Assembly: GCF_900113065.1 (NCBI RefSeq)
Contig: NZ_FOOA01000002.1
Coordinates: 248,001 to 312,000, forward strand
Source: Aureimonas phyllosphaerae
Lineage (GTDB): Bacteria > Pseudomonadota > Alphaproteobacteria > Rhizobiales > Rhizobiaceae
Direction: 5' to 3'
Length of the DNA stretch: 64,000 nt
The notes under the pieces were generated by a model. The model was not told the DNA's origin. It worked only from the letters and a program-made list of their open reading frames with translations, and ran no database searches. A program made the translations under genes and the position numbers. Positions 38,527 through 46,367 of the stretch are shown piece by piece (position 1 is the first letter of the stretch; each line of letters starts with the position of its first letter).

Positions 38527-39033
38527 TTGTATCAGGAACAGTTCGTCACCTTTGCGGCTTATAACGAATGGGCCAATCGACGACTTTTCGAGAGCGCGAG
38601 CAGCCTGACGCCCGCACAATTCGCCGAGGATCGCGGCGTCTTCTTCCGCTCCCTTCTCGGCACGCTCAACCACATCCTGTGTGCCGATCGGATCTGGCTA
38701 AGACGTTTCACCGGAGACGGATCGGCGCCGGACCGGCTTGACGCGATCCTTTACACGGAGGTCGACGCGCTGCGCGCCGCACGCGAGGCTGAAGACGCGC
38801 GTCTGGCCTCCTATGTCGGTTCGCTGTCCGAAAGCGATCTCGCCATGACCATCCACTACTCGCCCCTGACGCAACCGGGCGTCATCGAAGCCCGTCTCGG
38901 GCCAACGCTCCTGCATGTCTTCAACCACCAGACCCACCATAGGGGCCAGGCGAGTGCCGTCATCACGGGGCTCGGCCTCCCCGGACCCTCGATGGATCTG
39001 GTCGCGTTCCTCCGGGACACGGGTCGCGGCTGA
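38527..39033 (+). CDS. DinB-family putative metal-dependent protein
   Basis: 168 aa. The start must be non-ATG: an in-frame TGA lies at 38515-38517 and the next codons are GGC, ATT, GCC, TTG, while the conserved FAAYNEWANRRLFE block begins nine residues later. TTG with TGAGG seven bases upstream is best. Metal ligands of the DinB four-helix bundle are visible: NHILCADR (about 48) and NHQTHHRGQ (about 135-143). Some relatives are thiol S-transferases; the substrate is unknown. Confidence 0.87.
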   Translation: MYQEQFVTFAAYNEWANRRLFESASSLTPAQFAEDRGVFFRSLLGTLNHILCADRIWLRRFTGDGSAPDRLDAILYTEVDALRAAREAEDARLASYVGSLSESDLAMTIHYSPLTQPGVIEARLGPTLLHVFNHQTHHRGQASAVITGLGLPGPSMDLVAFLRDTGRG

Positions 39034-39085
39034 GAGCCTAATCGTCGGACTTTCGCCCCTGGGGCAAACATGGCAAAAGCCGGCC

Positions 39086-40984
39086 ATGCTTCAGATCACC
39101 GACCTGTCCGCCCGCGTCGCGGGGCGCCTCCTGATCGATCACGCGAGCCTTTCGATCCCAGCCGGAACGAAGGCGGGTCTCGTCGGTCGCAACGGGGCCG
39201 GCAAGTCTACGCTCTTCCGCGTCATCACAGGCGATCTCGCGTCCGAAAGCGGCGGCGTCTCAATCCCGCGCAACACCCGCATCGGTCAGGTCGCTCAGGA
39301 GGCGCCGGGCACGGAGCAGTCGCTTCTGGAGGTGGTTCTCGCGGCAGACCTCGAGCGCGTCGCGCTGCTCGAGGAAGCGGAAACCGCCACCGATCCGCAG
39401 CGGATCTCGGAAGTGCACCTGCGCCTCGCCGACATCGAAAGCCATTCGGCCGAAGCACGGGCGGCCGCGATCCTCGACGGTCTCGGCTTCGATGCGGTCG
39501 CGCAGGCGCGTCCCGTCTCGTCATTCTCCGGCGGCTGGCGGATGCGCGTGGCGCTGGCAGCCGTCCTGTTCTCCCGGCCCGATCTTCTGCTTCTGGACGA
39601 GCCGACGAACTATCTCGACCTCGAAGGCACGCTCTGGCTCGAGAACTTCGTCTCGCGCTACCCCTACACCGTCCTCATCATCAGCCACGATCGCGATGTC
39701 CTGAACAACGCGGTGAACGCGATCATCCATCTCGACCAGAAGAAGCTCGTCTTCTATCGCGGCGACTACGACAGCTTCGAGCGGCAGCGCACCGAAAAGC
39801 TGGAGCTTCTCGGCAAGGCGATCGCCAAGCAGGACGCCGCCCGCAAGCACATGGAGGCCTTCGTCGAGCGCTTCCGCGCCAAGGCGTCGAAGGCCCGGCA
39901 GGCGCAGTCCCGACTAAAGGCGCTGGAGCGGATGAAGCCGCTGCAGGCCATTGTCGAGGAGCATGTGACGCCGTTCGTCTTCCCGAAGCCGGAAAAGATC
40001 CTGGCGTCCCCGATCATCCGCATGGAAGGCGTTTCGGTCGGCTACAGCGCGGAGCGCTCGATCCTGCGCGGCCTCGACATCCGTATCGACGCGGACGACC
40101 GCATCGCGCTGCTCGGCGCCAACGGCAACGGCAAATCGACCTTCGCCAAACTCATCGCCGAGAGGCTTACCGCACAGCGTGGCTCGGTCACGCGCGCGCC
40201 GGGCCTCAAGATCGCGATGTTCGCGCAGCACCAGATCGACGACCTGCGCCCGAACGAGACCGCCGTACAGCACGTGCGGCGCTTCATGCCGGATGCGCCG
40301 GAAGCCAAGGTGCGCGGGCGGGTCGCCCAAATGGGCCTGCCAACCCAGAAGATGGACACGGTTGCCGACAGCCTGTCCGGCGGTGAAAAGGCGCGCCTCC
40401 TAATGGGCCTTGCCACGATCGACGCGCCGAACCTCCTGATCCTCGACGAACCGACGAACCATCTCGATATCGAGGCACGCGAGAGCCTCGTCCACGCCTT
40501 GAACGACTTCCCCGGCGCCGTCATCCTCATCAGCCACGACCGCCACATGGTCGAAGCGACGATGGACCGGCTGTGGATCGTCGGCGACGGCACCGTCAAG
40601 CGCTACGACGGCGATCTCGACGACTACAAGAAGCTCATTCTGTCCGGCGCGCGCTCGGGCGGCGGCAATCAGGGCGAGGCGATCGAGGAAGCAACGGTTC
40701 CCGTCGTCTCGAAGGTGGACCAGCGCCGGCTCGCGGCCGAGAAGCGCGAGGCGCTGAAGCCGTTGAAGAAGAAGATCACCAATCTCGAAGTCCAGATGTC
40801 GCGGCTCCAGGCGACGATCAAGGACCTCGACGAGAAGCTGGCCGATCCCGCGCTCTACACCCGCGATCCCGCGAAGGCTGCCGATCTCGGCCGCCAGAAG
40901 TCGTCAGCCGAAAAGACGCTCGAACGGTGCGAGGCGGAATGGCTCGAATTCACCGAGGAGCACGACTCCGCCATGGCGGACTGA
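39086..40984 (+). CDS. ABC-F ATPase (YheS-like)
   Basis: 632 aa from ATG 39086. Two ABC domains without membrane parts: Walker A GRNGAGKST (about 35-43) and GANGNGKST (about 346-354); signatures SSFSGGWRM and DSLSGGEKA; Walker B LLLLDEPTNYLDL and LLILDEPTNHLDI. The interdomain linker (about 245-300) is basic and helical, as in ribosome-associated ABC-F proteins, and a coiled-coil tail (LKKKITNLEVQMSRLQATIKD) follows. Likely acts on stalled ribosomes. Which subtype is inference. Confidence 0.92.
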   Translation: MLQITDLSARVAGRLLIDHASLSIPAGTKAGLVGRNGAGKSTLFRVITGDLASESGGVSIPRNTRIGQVAQEAPGTEQSLLEVVLAADLERVALLEEAETATDPQRISEVHLRLADIESHSAEARAAAILDGLGFDAVAQARPVSSFSGGWRMRVALAAVLFSRPDLLLLDEPTNYLDLEGTLWLENFVSRYPYTVLIISHDRDVLNNAVNAIIHLDQKKLVFYRGDYDSFERQRTEKLELLGKAIAKQDAARKHMEAFVERFRAKASKARQAQSRLKALERMKPLQAIVEEHVTPFVFPKPEKILASPIIRMEGVSVGYSAERSILRGLDIRIDADDRIALLGANGNGKSTFAKLIAERLTAQRGSVTRAPGLKIAMFAQHQIDDLRPNETAVQHVRRFMPDAPEAKVRGRVAQMGLPTQKMDTVADSLSGGEKARLLMGLATIDAPNLLILDEPTNHLDIEARESLVHALNDFPGAVILISHDRHMVEATMDRLWIVGDGTVKRYDGDLDDYKKLILSGARSGGGNQGEAIEEATVPVVSKVDQRRLAAEKREALKPLKKKITNLEVQMSRLQATIKDLDEKLADPALYTRDPAKAADLGRQKSSAEKTLERCEAEWLEFTEEHDSAMAD

Positions 40985-41010
40985 GGGCTGTCGAAAAACC
41001 TTCATGAATC

Positions 41011-41039
41011 CTTGAGACGTCAACGTGACAGCGCTAGCT
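41011..41039 (+). promoter_or_regulatory. Promoter of the secreted alpha/beta hydrolase gene
   Basis: CTTGAG (41011-41016), 17-base spacer, CTAGCT (41034-41039), matching the alphaproteobacterial pattern. Leader about 47 bases. Confidence 0.6.
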
Positions 41040-41092
41040 TGTCTTAAAGGCGGCCGGTAACGTCACCAGGGCGGCCCACGGAGCGGTTCGTC

Positions 41093-41887
41093 ATGCGGCG
41101 TCCCATCCTTTCGGCAGTTCTCGCCGTCCTCACGCTCACCGCCTTTCCGGCGGACGAACCGCGCAGCCGCGGTTTCGACGAACCCATTCCTCTGCAAACA
41201 GGCTTTGCCGAGGTGAACGGCATCAACCTCTTCTTCCGTGTCTACGGAGGAGGGCCGCCGATCCTGATGATTCATGGGGGCCTGTCCGACAGCCGCGTCT
41301 GGCGAGCACAACTCGCGACACTTTCGGAGCACCACAGCGTCATCGTCGCGGACAGCCGCGGACAGGGACGCTCCACCAGCACCGAGGACGTCATCACCTA
41401 CGACCTGATGGCGGACGACTACCTCGCGCTTCTCGACCAGTTGCACATCTCGCAGGTGGCGCTGGTCGGCTGGAGCGATGGCGGCATCATTGGGCTCGAC
41501 ATCGCGATCCGCCACCCGGAGCGCCTGTCGCGTCTGTTCGTACAGGCGGCGAACGCGACGCCGGACGGTTTCCTCGGCTTCAAGCCGGACGACCCGAACC
41601 GCCCGGAGCTCAAGCACTACGACAACATCAAGGACGAGATCGAAGCGCTCTGGGCCAACGAGCCGAACTTCTCGCAGGCCGAACTCGAGACGATTCCGGT
41701 GCCGACCGAGATCGCGATCGGCGAGCATGACGAAGCGATCAGCCGGGAGCACACCGAGTATCTTGCTGCGACCATTCCGGGCGCCAAGCTTCTCATTCTG
41801 CCGGCCGTCGGCCATTCCGCCCCGCTGGAAGACCCGGACGGCTACGCCTCTGCCGTCCTCGACTTCGTCGACGGAACGACGACCTGA
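41093..41887 (+). CDS. Secreted alpha/beta hydrolase
   Basis: 264 aa with a signal peptide (RRPILSAVLAVLTLTAFPA). The hydrolase fold is complete: oxyanion HGG (ILMIHGGLSDS), nucleophile elbow GWSDGG (serine near 128), acid in GEHDEA and histidine in VGHSAP. Substrate unknown; esterase, lactonase or haloperoxidase-like are all possible. Standing alone behind its own promoter, convergent with holC. Confidence 0.9.
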   Translation: MRRPILSAVLAVLTLTAFPADEPRSRGFDEPIPLQTGFAEVNGINLFFRVYGGGPPILMIHGGLSDSRVWRAQLATLSEHHSVIVADSRGQGRSTSTEDVITYDLMADDYLALLDQLHISQVALVGWSDGGIIGLDIAIRHPERLSRLFVQAANATPDGFLGFKPDDPNRPELKHYDNIKDEIEALWANEPNFSQAELETIPVPTEIAIGEHDEAISREHTEYLAATIPGAKLLILPAVGHSAPLEDPDGYASAVLDFVDGTTT

Positions 41888-41894
41888 GCATCAT

Positions 41895-42347
41895 TCAGGC
41901 CTTTTTCGCCCAGCGCCCGCCCTCGGTCTGCTGCCAGTATGTCACGGCATGACCAGCCGACTTCTCCGCCTTCCAGCGCTCGCGAGCGGTCGAGAGCTGA
42001 TCGGGGTCGTCTCCATCGAACAGGTAGACGCCGCGCTGGTACGGCGTCAGGTCGACCGGTACGGCCCCCTCCACCATGAAACGCACGTGCGGATCGTTGG
42101 CGCGCTGCTCGGGCTCGATCGTCAGCAGGATTGGCTGGAGGGCGCCTCCCCCATCGGCATCTGAGCCGTGGGGAAGGAAGCTGTCGTCCTTATAGGTCCA
42201 GAGGTGCTGATCGAGGGCATCGCGTCGCTCGGGCGTCACCGCCTGAACCACGACGCGCCAACCGCGCGCGACCGACTTCTCGAGGAGGTCGGGCAGCGCG
42301 TCCTCCATCCGGCTTTCGGTCAGGTGATAGAACAGCACCTCGGCCAT
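41895..42347 (-). CDS. holC: DNA polymerase III subunit chi
   Basis: 150 aa from ATG 42347, 5 bases after the pepA stop. Start MAEVLFYHLTES, then LLEKSVARGWRVVVQ and PILLT-like strands, and C-terminal RWKAEKSAGHAVTYWQQTEGGRW are typical of HolC, which joins the clamp loader to SSB. pepA-holC pairing is widespread in proteobacteria. Confidence 0.94.
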   Translation of the reverse strand: MAEVLFYHLTESRMEDALPDLLEKSVARGWRVVVQAVTPERRDALDQHLWTYKDDSFLPHGSDADGGGALQPILLTIEPEQRANDPHVRFMVEGAVPVDLTPYQRGVYLFDGDDPDQLSTARERWKAEKSAGHAVTYWQQTEGGRWAKKA

Positions 42348-42352
42348 GCGGC

Positions 42353-43852
42353 TCAGCGCGCCTCGTAGTGATCTTCCACGAGCTTGTTGAGGAGCCGGAC
42401 CCCAAAACCGGAGGCCCAGGACTGGTTGTACTCGTTCGCGGGCGAACCCATCGCGGTTCCGGCCACATCGAGATGCGCCCAAGGCACGTCGTTGACGAAG
42501 CGCTGGAGGAACTGGGCGGCGGTGGTGGCGCCGGCCGCGCGACCGTTGCCGACATTCTTGATGTCGGCGAACTTGCCCTCGATCATCTTGTCGTACTCCT
42601 TGCCGAGCGGCATGCGCCAGACCTTCTCGCCGGTCTCCAGCCCCGCGGCCAGAAGTCGTTCGGCGAGCTCGTCGTTGTTGGAGAACAGACCGGCATGGTG
42701 GTTGCCGAGCGCGACGATGATGGCGCCGGTCAGGGTCGCGAGGTTGACCATGAACTTCGGCTTGAAGCGCTCCTGCGTGTACCAGAGCGCATCCGCCAGC
42801 ACGAGGCGTCCCTCGGCGTCCGTGTTCAGCACCTCGATGGTCGTGCCCGACATGGCCGTCACGATATCGCCCGGGCGCTGTGCGTTTCCGTCAACGGCGT
42901 TCTCGACGAGGCCGACAATGCCGATGGCGTTGACCTTTGCCTTGCGGCCCGCGAGTGCGCGCATCAGGCCGACCACGGCCGCCGAGCCGCCCATGTCGCC
43001 CTTCATCTCGTCCATGCCGGCGGCCGGCTTGATCGAGACGCCGCCCGTGTCGAAGATCACGCCCTTGCCGACGAAGGCGACCGGCGCCTCGCCGTCCGCG
43101 CCGCCGTTCCAGCGCATGATGCAGAGGCGCGGCGGCATCGGCGAGCCCTGCGCGACGCCAAGCAGCGCGCGCATCTTCAATTCCGCCATTCGCGCCTCGT
43201 CCAGCACTTCGATCTCGAGCCCGTCTGAGGCGAGCGCCTCGACGCGGGAGGCATATTCGGTCGTGGTCAGGACATTGGCGGGCTCGTTGACGAGGTCGCG
43301 CGCGAGGATCACGCCGTCCGCGAGCGCCTGTGCGGCGACGAAGGCTTCGCGTGCCTCGTCCGGCGTCGCCGAGGCGATGGTGTAGGTGCGCGAGGTCTCG
43401 GCCTCCGCCTCCTCGCCCGGCGTCGACTTCTTGGACTTGTAGCGGTCGAACTTGTAGGCGCGCAGCAGAATGCCGAGACCGATGGTCGCAAGGTCGCGCG
43501 GCGTCGCGGTTGTCGCACCGCCGTCGCCCCACACCGTCACCGGCCCCTCGCCCTTCGTCCCGCCGGCGATCGTGCCGCCGAGCCGCAGCCATTCCTCCTC
43601 GCCGAACGGCTTGTCGCCCGCGGTGCCGACGACGACGATGCGCTCCAGAGATGATCCGGCCGGCGCGATGGCTTCGACGGTTGAAAGCTCCTTGCCCTTG
43701 AACTTCGCGACGCCGATCGCCTTCTGCACGGCGTCCGCCACATCCGGCGAGACGTCGGACGGCAGAGTTCCCTCCGTCCCCGCGAGAATGACGAGCGTGC
43801 CCGTCCCGGGCATCTGCAGCGGCGCGAAGGCGATGGTAGGCTGGACGGACAT
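42353..43852 (-). CDS. pepA: Leucyl aminopeptidase (M17)
   Basis: 499 aa. Two-zinc cytosolic hexameric aminopeptidase. Conserved: FVGKGVIFDTGGVSIKP (lysine and aspartate ligands), MKGDMGGSAAV, and the family signature NTDAEGRLVLAD. GGAGA before the ATG. In some bacteria PepA also binds DNA (Xer recombination, carAB control). Divergent from lptF; a long inverted repeat lies between. Confidence 0.96.
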   Translation of the reverse strand: MSVQPTIAFAPLQMPGTGTLVILAGTEGTLPSDVSPDVADAVQKAIGVAKFKGKELSTVEAIAPAGSSLERIVVVGTAGDKPFGEEEWLRLGGTIAGGTKGEGPVTVWGDGGATTATPRDLATIGLGILLRAYKFDRYKSKKSTPGEEAEAETSRTYTIASATPDEAREAFVAAQALADGVILARDLVNEPANVLTTTEYASRVEALASDGLEIEVLDEARMAELKMRALLGVAQGSPMPPRLCIMRWNGGADGEAPVAFVGKGVIFDTGGVSIKPAAGMDEMKGDMGGSAAVVGLMRALAGRKAKVNAIGIVGLVENAVDGNAQRPGDIVTAMSGTTIEVLNTDAEGRLVLADALWYTQERFKPKFMVNLATLTGAIIVALGNHHAGLFSNNDELAERLLAAGLETGEKVWRMPLGKEYDKMIEGKFADIKNVGNGRAAGATTAAQFLQRFVNDVPWAHLDVAGTAMGSPANEYNQSWASGFGVRLLNKLVEDHYEAR

Positions 43853-43955
43853 GCGGTCTCCGATGCGCTATCGACGCGCCGGGACCTGTGCCCCGACACA
43901 AAGGGATTCGGTCGTCATTCTGGTGACGGAGTGTTGCATTGCAAGGGTCGTGCAC

Positions 43956-43989
43956 GGGCGAACAAAGCGTTAACCACGTTTGTTCGCCC
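43956..43989. repeat. 34-bp inverted repeat between divergent pepA and lptF
   Basis: Perfect 11-bp arms GGGCGAACAAA (43956-43966) and TTTGTTCGCCC (43979-43989); CGT/ACG can extend pairing with one bulge, around a TAACC centre. On the plus strand TTCTTT follows, giving a terminator look, but no plus-strand gene ends here. It lies about 105 bases upstream of pepA and about 110 upstream of lptF, so a shared operator is more likely. Confidence 0.7.
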
Positions 43990-44099
43990 TTCTTTAGCCA
44001 AGCTGGCTCAGTCTACGGCGGCCTAGTATGTCGAACCGCGCGGTTCGGTACCGCGCCGGAGGACGGCGGTTTGAACGGGACTGTCGAGACGACCACGGC

Positions 44100-45290
44100 A
44101 TGAAGCTGATCGAACGCTACATTTTCCGCAGAGCCCTGACCTACACGGTCGGCTCGCTCACGGCGCTCGTTCTCATCGTCTGGATCGTGCAGGTCCTCCA
44201 GCGGCTCGACATTGTGCGCACATCGGCGACCGCTGCCGGCGACATCTTCTGGATCGCGCTGATGCTGATGCCGGATCTCGCCGCAGGGGTCCTTCCCTTC
44301 GCGCTCCTGATCGGCGCCGTGCAGACGCTGAACTCATTGAATGCCGATTCCGAACGCGCCGTCATCGCGGCGTCCGGCGGCTCGCGCAGCGTGATCACCA
44401 AGCCGATCATGATCCTGGCGGCAGTCGCATCGGGCCTGATCCTCTTCAATTCGCACGTCGTCGGCCCCGCCGCCTCCAGCGCCTTTCAGAACGGGATCCG
44501 TTCCATCAACGCCGACGCGATCAGCCTTTTTCTGCAGCCCGGACGCTTCGAGCAGGTGCAGGACGGCCTCATCATGAGCATCGACGAGGCGCGCGGGCCG
44601 AACGTGCGGGGGCTCTTTCTCGCCGACACCCGTGATCCGACCCTCGACCTGACCTACTTCGCCCGCGAGGCATCCATCGTGGAGCGCGAGGGACAATCCT
44701 ATCTCGTGCTCGACGACGGCCAGCTTCACCGCAAGCGCAACAACGACGGTTCCGTTTCCATCATCGAGTTCCAGACCTACGCCTTCGACCTCGCCAATCT
44801 GCGGCCCGTCGAGACGCGGGACTGGGTGCGCATGTCGGAGCGCTCGACGCGCGAGCTTCTGAACCCAGATCCGAACGACCGGGTCTACCAGCTTCATCCC
44901 AACCGCTTCACCGAAGAGCTGGCCCAGCGCCGGACCGACTGGCTCTATCCGATCGCCTTCGCGCTCTGGGCCCTGATCGTGGCCGGCCATCCGCGCACCA
45001 ACCGGCAGGGCCCGGGGCCTGCGATGGCGCTCGGTCTCGGCGGCTCGCTGCTTCTCAAGGCGGGCGGCTTCGTCTCGCTGTCGCTGGTGAGCGACGACGC
45101 ACGCTACACGGCCCTCGCCTACGGCCTGCCGCTCGGCGCGATCGCGCTCGACCTCTGGCTGCTGTGGCGCAACGTGAATGTGAGCGAGACGCGCGCCGTG
45201 CGGGCTGTGAGCGACGGCACGTTGTGGCTGGGAAGCCAGTTGCAGCGCCTTCTGCCGGGCGCCCGGTCCGGAAAGGCGGCCGGCGCATGA
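44100..45290 (+). CDS. lptF: LPS export permease LptF
   Basis: 396 aa. Start MKLIERYIFRRALTYTVGSLTALVLIVW is the typical LptF N-terminus; three membrane helices (about 15-110), a periplasmic beta-jellyroll (about 135-300), and three more helices after LYPIAFALWALIVAG. With LptG and LptB it extracts lipopolysaccharide from the inner membrane. Overlaps lptG by ATGA. Confidence 0.95.
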   Translation: MKLIERYIFRRALTYTVGSLTALVLIVWIVQVLQRLDIVRTSATAAGDIFWIALMLMPDLAAGVLPFALLIGAVQTLNSLNADSERAVIAASGGSRSVITKPIMILAAVASGLILFNSHVVGPAASSAFQNGIRSINADAISLFLQPGRFEQVQDGLIMSIDEARGPNVRGLFLADTRDPTLDLTYFAREASIVEREGQSYLVLDDGQLHRKRNNDGSVSIIEFQTYAFDLANLRPVETRDWVRMSERSTRELLNPDPNDRVYQLHPNRFTEELAQRRTDWLYPIAFALWALIVAGHPRTNRQGPGPAMALGLGGSLLLKAGGFVSLSLVSDDARYTALAYGLPLGAIALDLWLLWRNVNVSETRAVRAVSDGTLWLGSQLQRLLPGARSGKAAGA

Positions 45291-46366
45291 AGCGGTGGAC
45301 GCTCAACCTCTACTTCCTCCGTCGCTTCCTCGTCAGCTTCCTGTCGACCTTCGTCGCGGTCTTCGCGCTCGTATATCTCGTCGACATGATCGAGGTCAGC
45401 CGGCGCGGTCTGCCTGGCGACGTCGGCTTCGACACGATCGCGACCATTTCTGCGCTGCGCGTCCCCGCGTTCATCGAGCAGGCCTTCCCCTTCATCGTTC
45501 TCTTCTCGGCGATCTTCACGCTGGTGTCGCTGAACCGGAAGATGGAACTCGTGGTCGCGCGTGCTGCAGGCGTATCGGTCTGGCAGATGCTGGCGCCGTT
45601 CGCCGCGGGTGCCTTCCTGATCGGCGTCGTCTCGGTCGCGGTCTACAACCCGCTGGCCTCCTTCGCGCAGAGCAAGGCGGCGCAGTTGCAAACCGAGAAC
45701 GCCGGCTCGATGCAGACCACGACCGATCGCGCACCATGGCTGCGGCAGAACGGCAATGGGATCGAGTCCATCATCGGCGCCAAGATCGTCGCCGATCGAG
45801 GGGCGACGCTCGGCAGCGTGACGGCGTTCCTGCTCGACGGCGAGGGCGTCGTGCGGGAGCGGATCGACGCGCCGGTCGCCCACCTTCGCGACGGTGCCTG
45901 GCACATCGAGAACGCCAGCGTGACCCGAATCGGATCACCGCCGGTGAACGAGGGCGAGCGTGTCATTCCCACCACGCTCCTGCCCGAATACATCGAACAA
46001 CGGCTGGCCGATCCCGAGACGATTTCGATCTGGGAGCTTGCACCGAAGATCGAGGTCGCGCGAAGCCTTGGCTACAACGCCGATGCTTTCGCGATGCGGC
46101 TCAACGCCTTGATCGCGCGGCCCGCGCTCTTCGTGGCGATGGTGCTCGTCGCGGCGACCGTAGCTGTGCGCTACACGCGCATCGGCCAGTCTGGACGCAT
46201 GATCGTCAGTGGCATCGCAGCCGGCTTCGTGCTTTACGTCGTTACTTTCCTCGCGCAGGCGCTGGGGAGCAATTCCGTGGTTCCGCCCGTCATCGCGGCG
46301 TGGTTCCCGGTCGTGGCGGCAGGATTGTTCGGGACGACGATCCTGCTCCATCAGGAGGATGGCTAG
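45287..46366 (+). CDS. lptG: LPS export permease LptG
   Basis: 359 aa from ATG 45287, overlapping the lptF stop. Same six-helix plus jellyroll layout: LRRFLVSFLSTFVAVFALVYLVD first helix, coupling-helix region LNRKMELVVARAAGVSVWQM, C-terminal three helices. Partner of LptF. The end runs into the lptD ribosome site, tying permease and outer-membrane translocon expression together. Confidence 0.95.
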   Translation: MKRWTLNLYFLRRFLVSFLSTFVAVFALVYLVDMIEVSRRGLPGDVGFDTIATISALRVPAFIEQAFPFIVLFSAIFTLVSLNRKMELVVARAAGVSVWQMLAPFAAGAFLIGVVSVAVYNPLASFAQSKAAQLQTENAGSMQTTTDRAPWLRQNGNGIESIIGAKIVADRGATLGSVTAFLLDGEGVVRERIDAPVAHLRDGAWHIENASVTRIGSPPVNEGERVIPTTLLPEYIEQRLADPETISIWELAPKIEVARSLGYNADAFAMRLNALIARPALFVAMVLVAATVAVRYTRIGQSGRMIVSGIAAGFVLYVVTFLAQALGSNSVVPPVIAAWFPVVAAGLFGTTILLHQEDG

Positions 46367-46367
46367 A

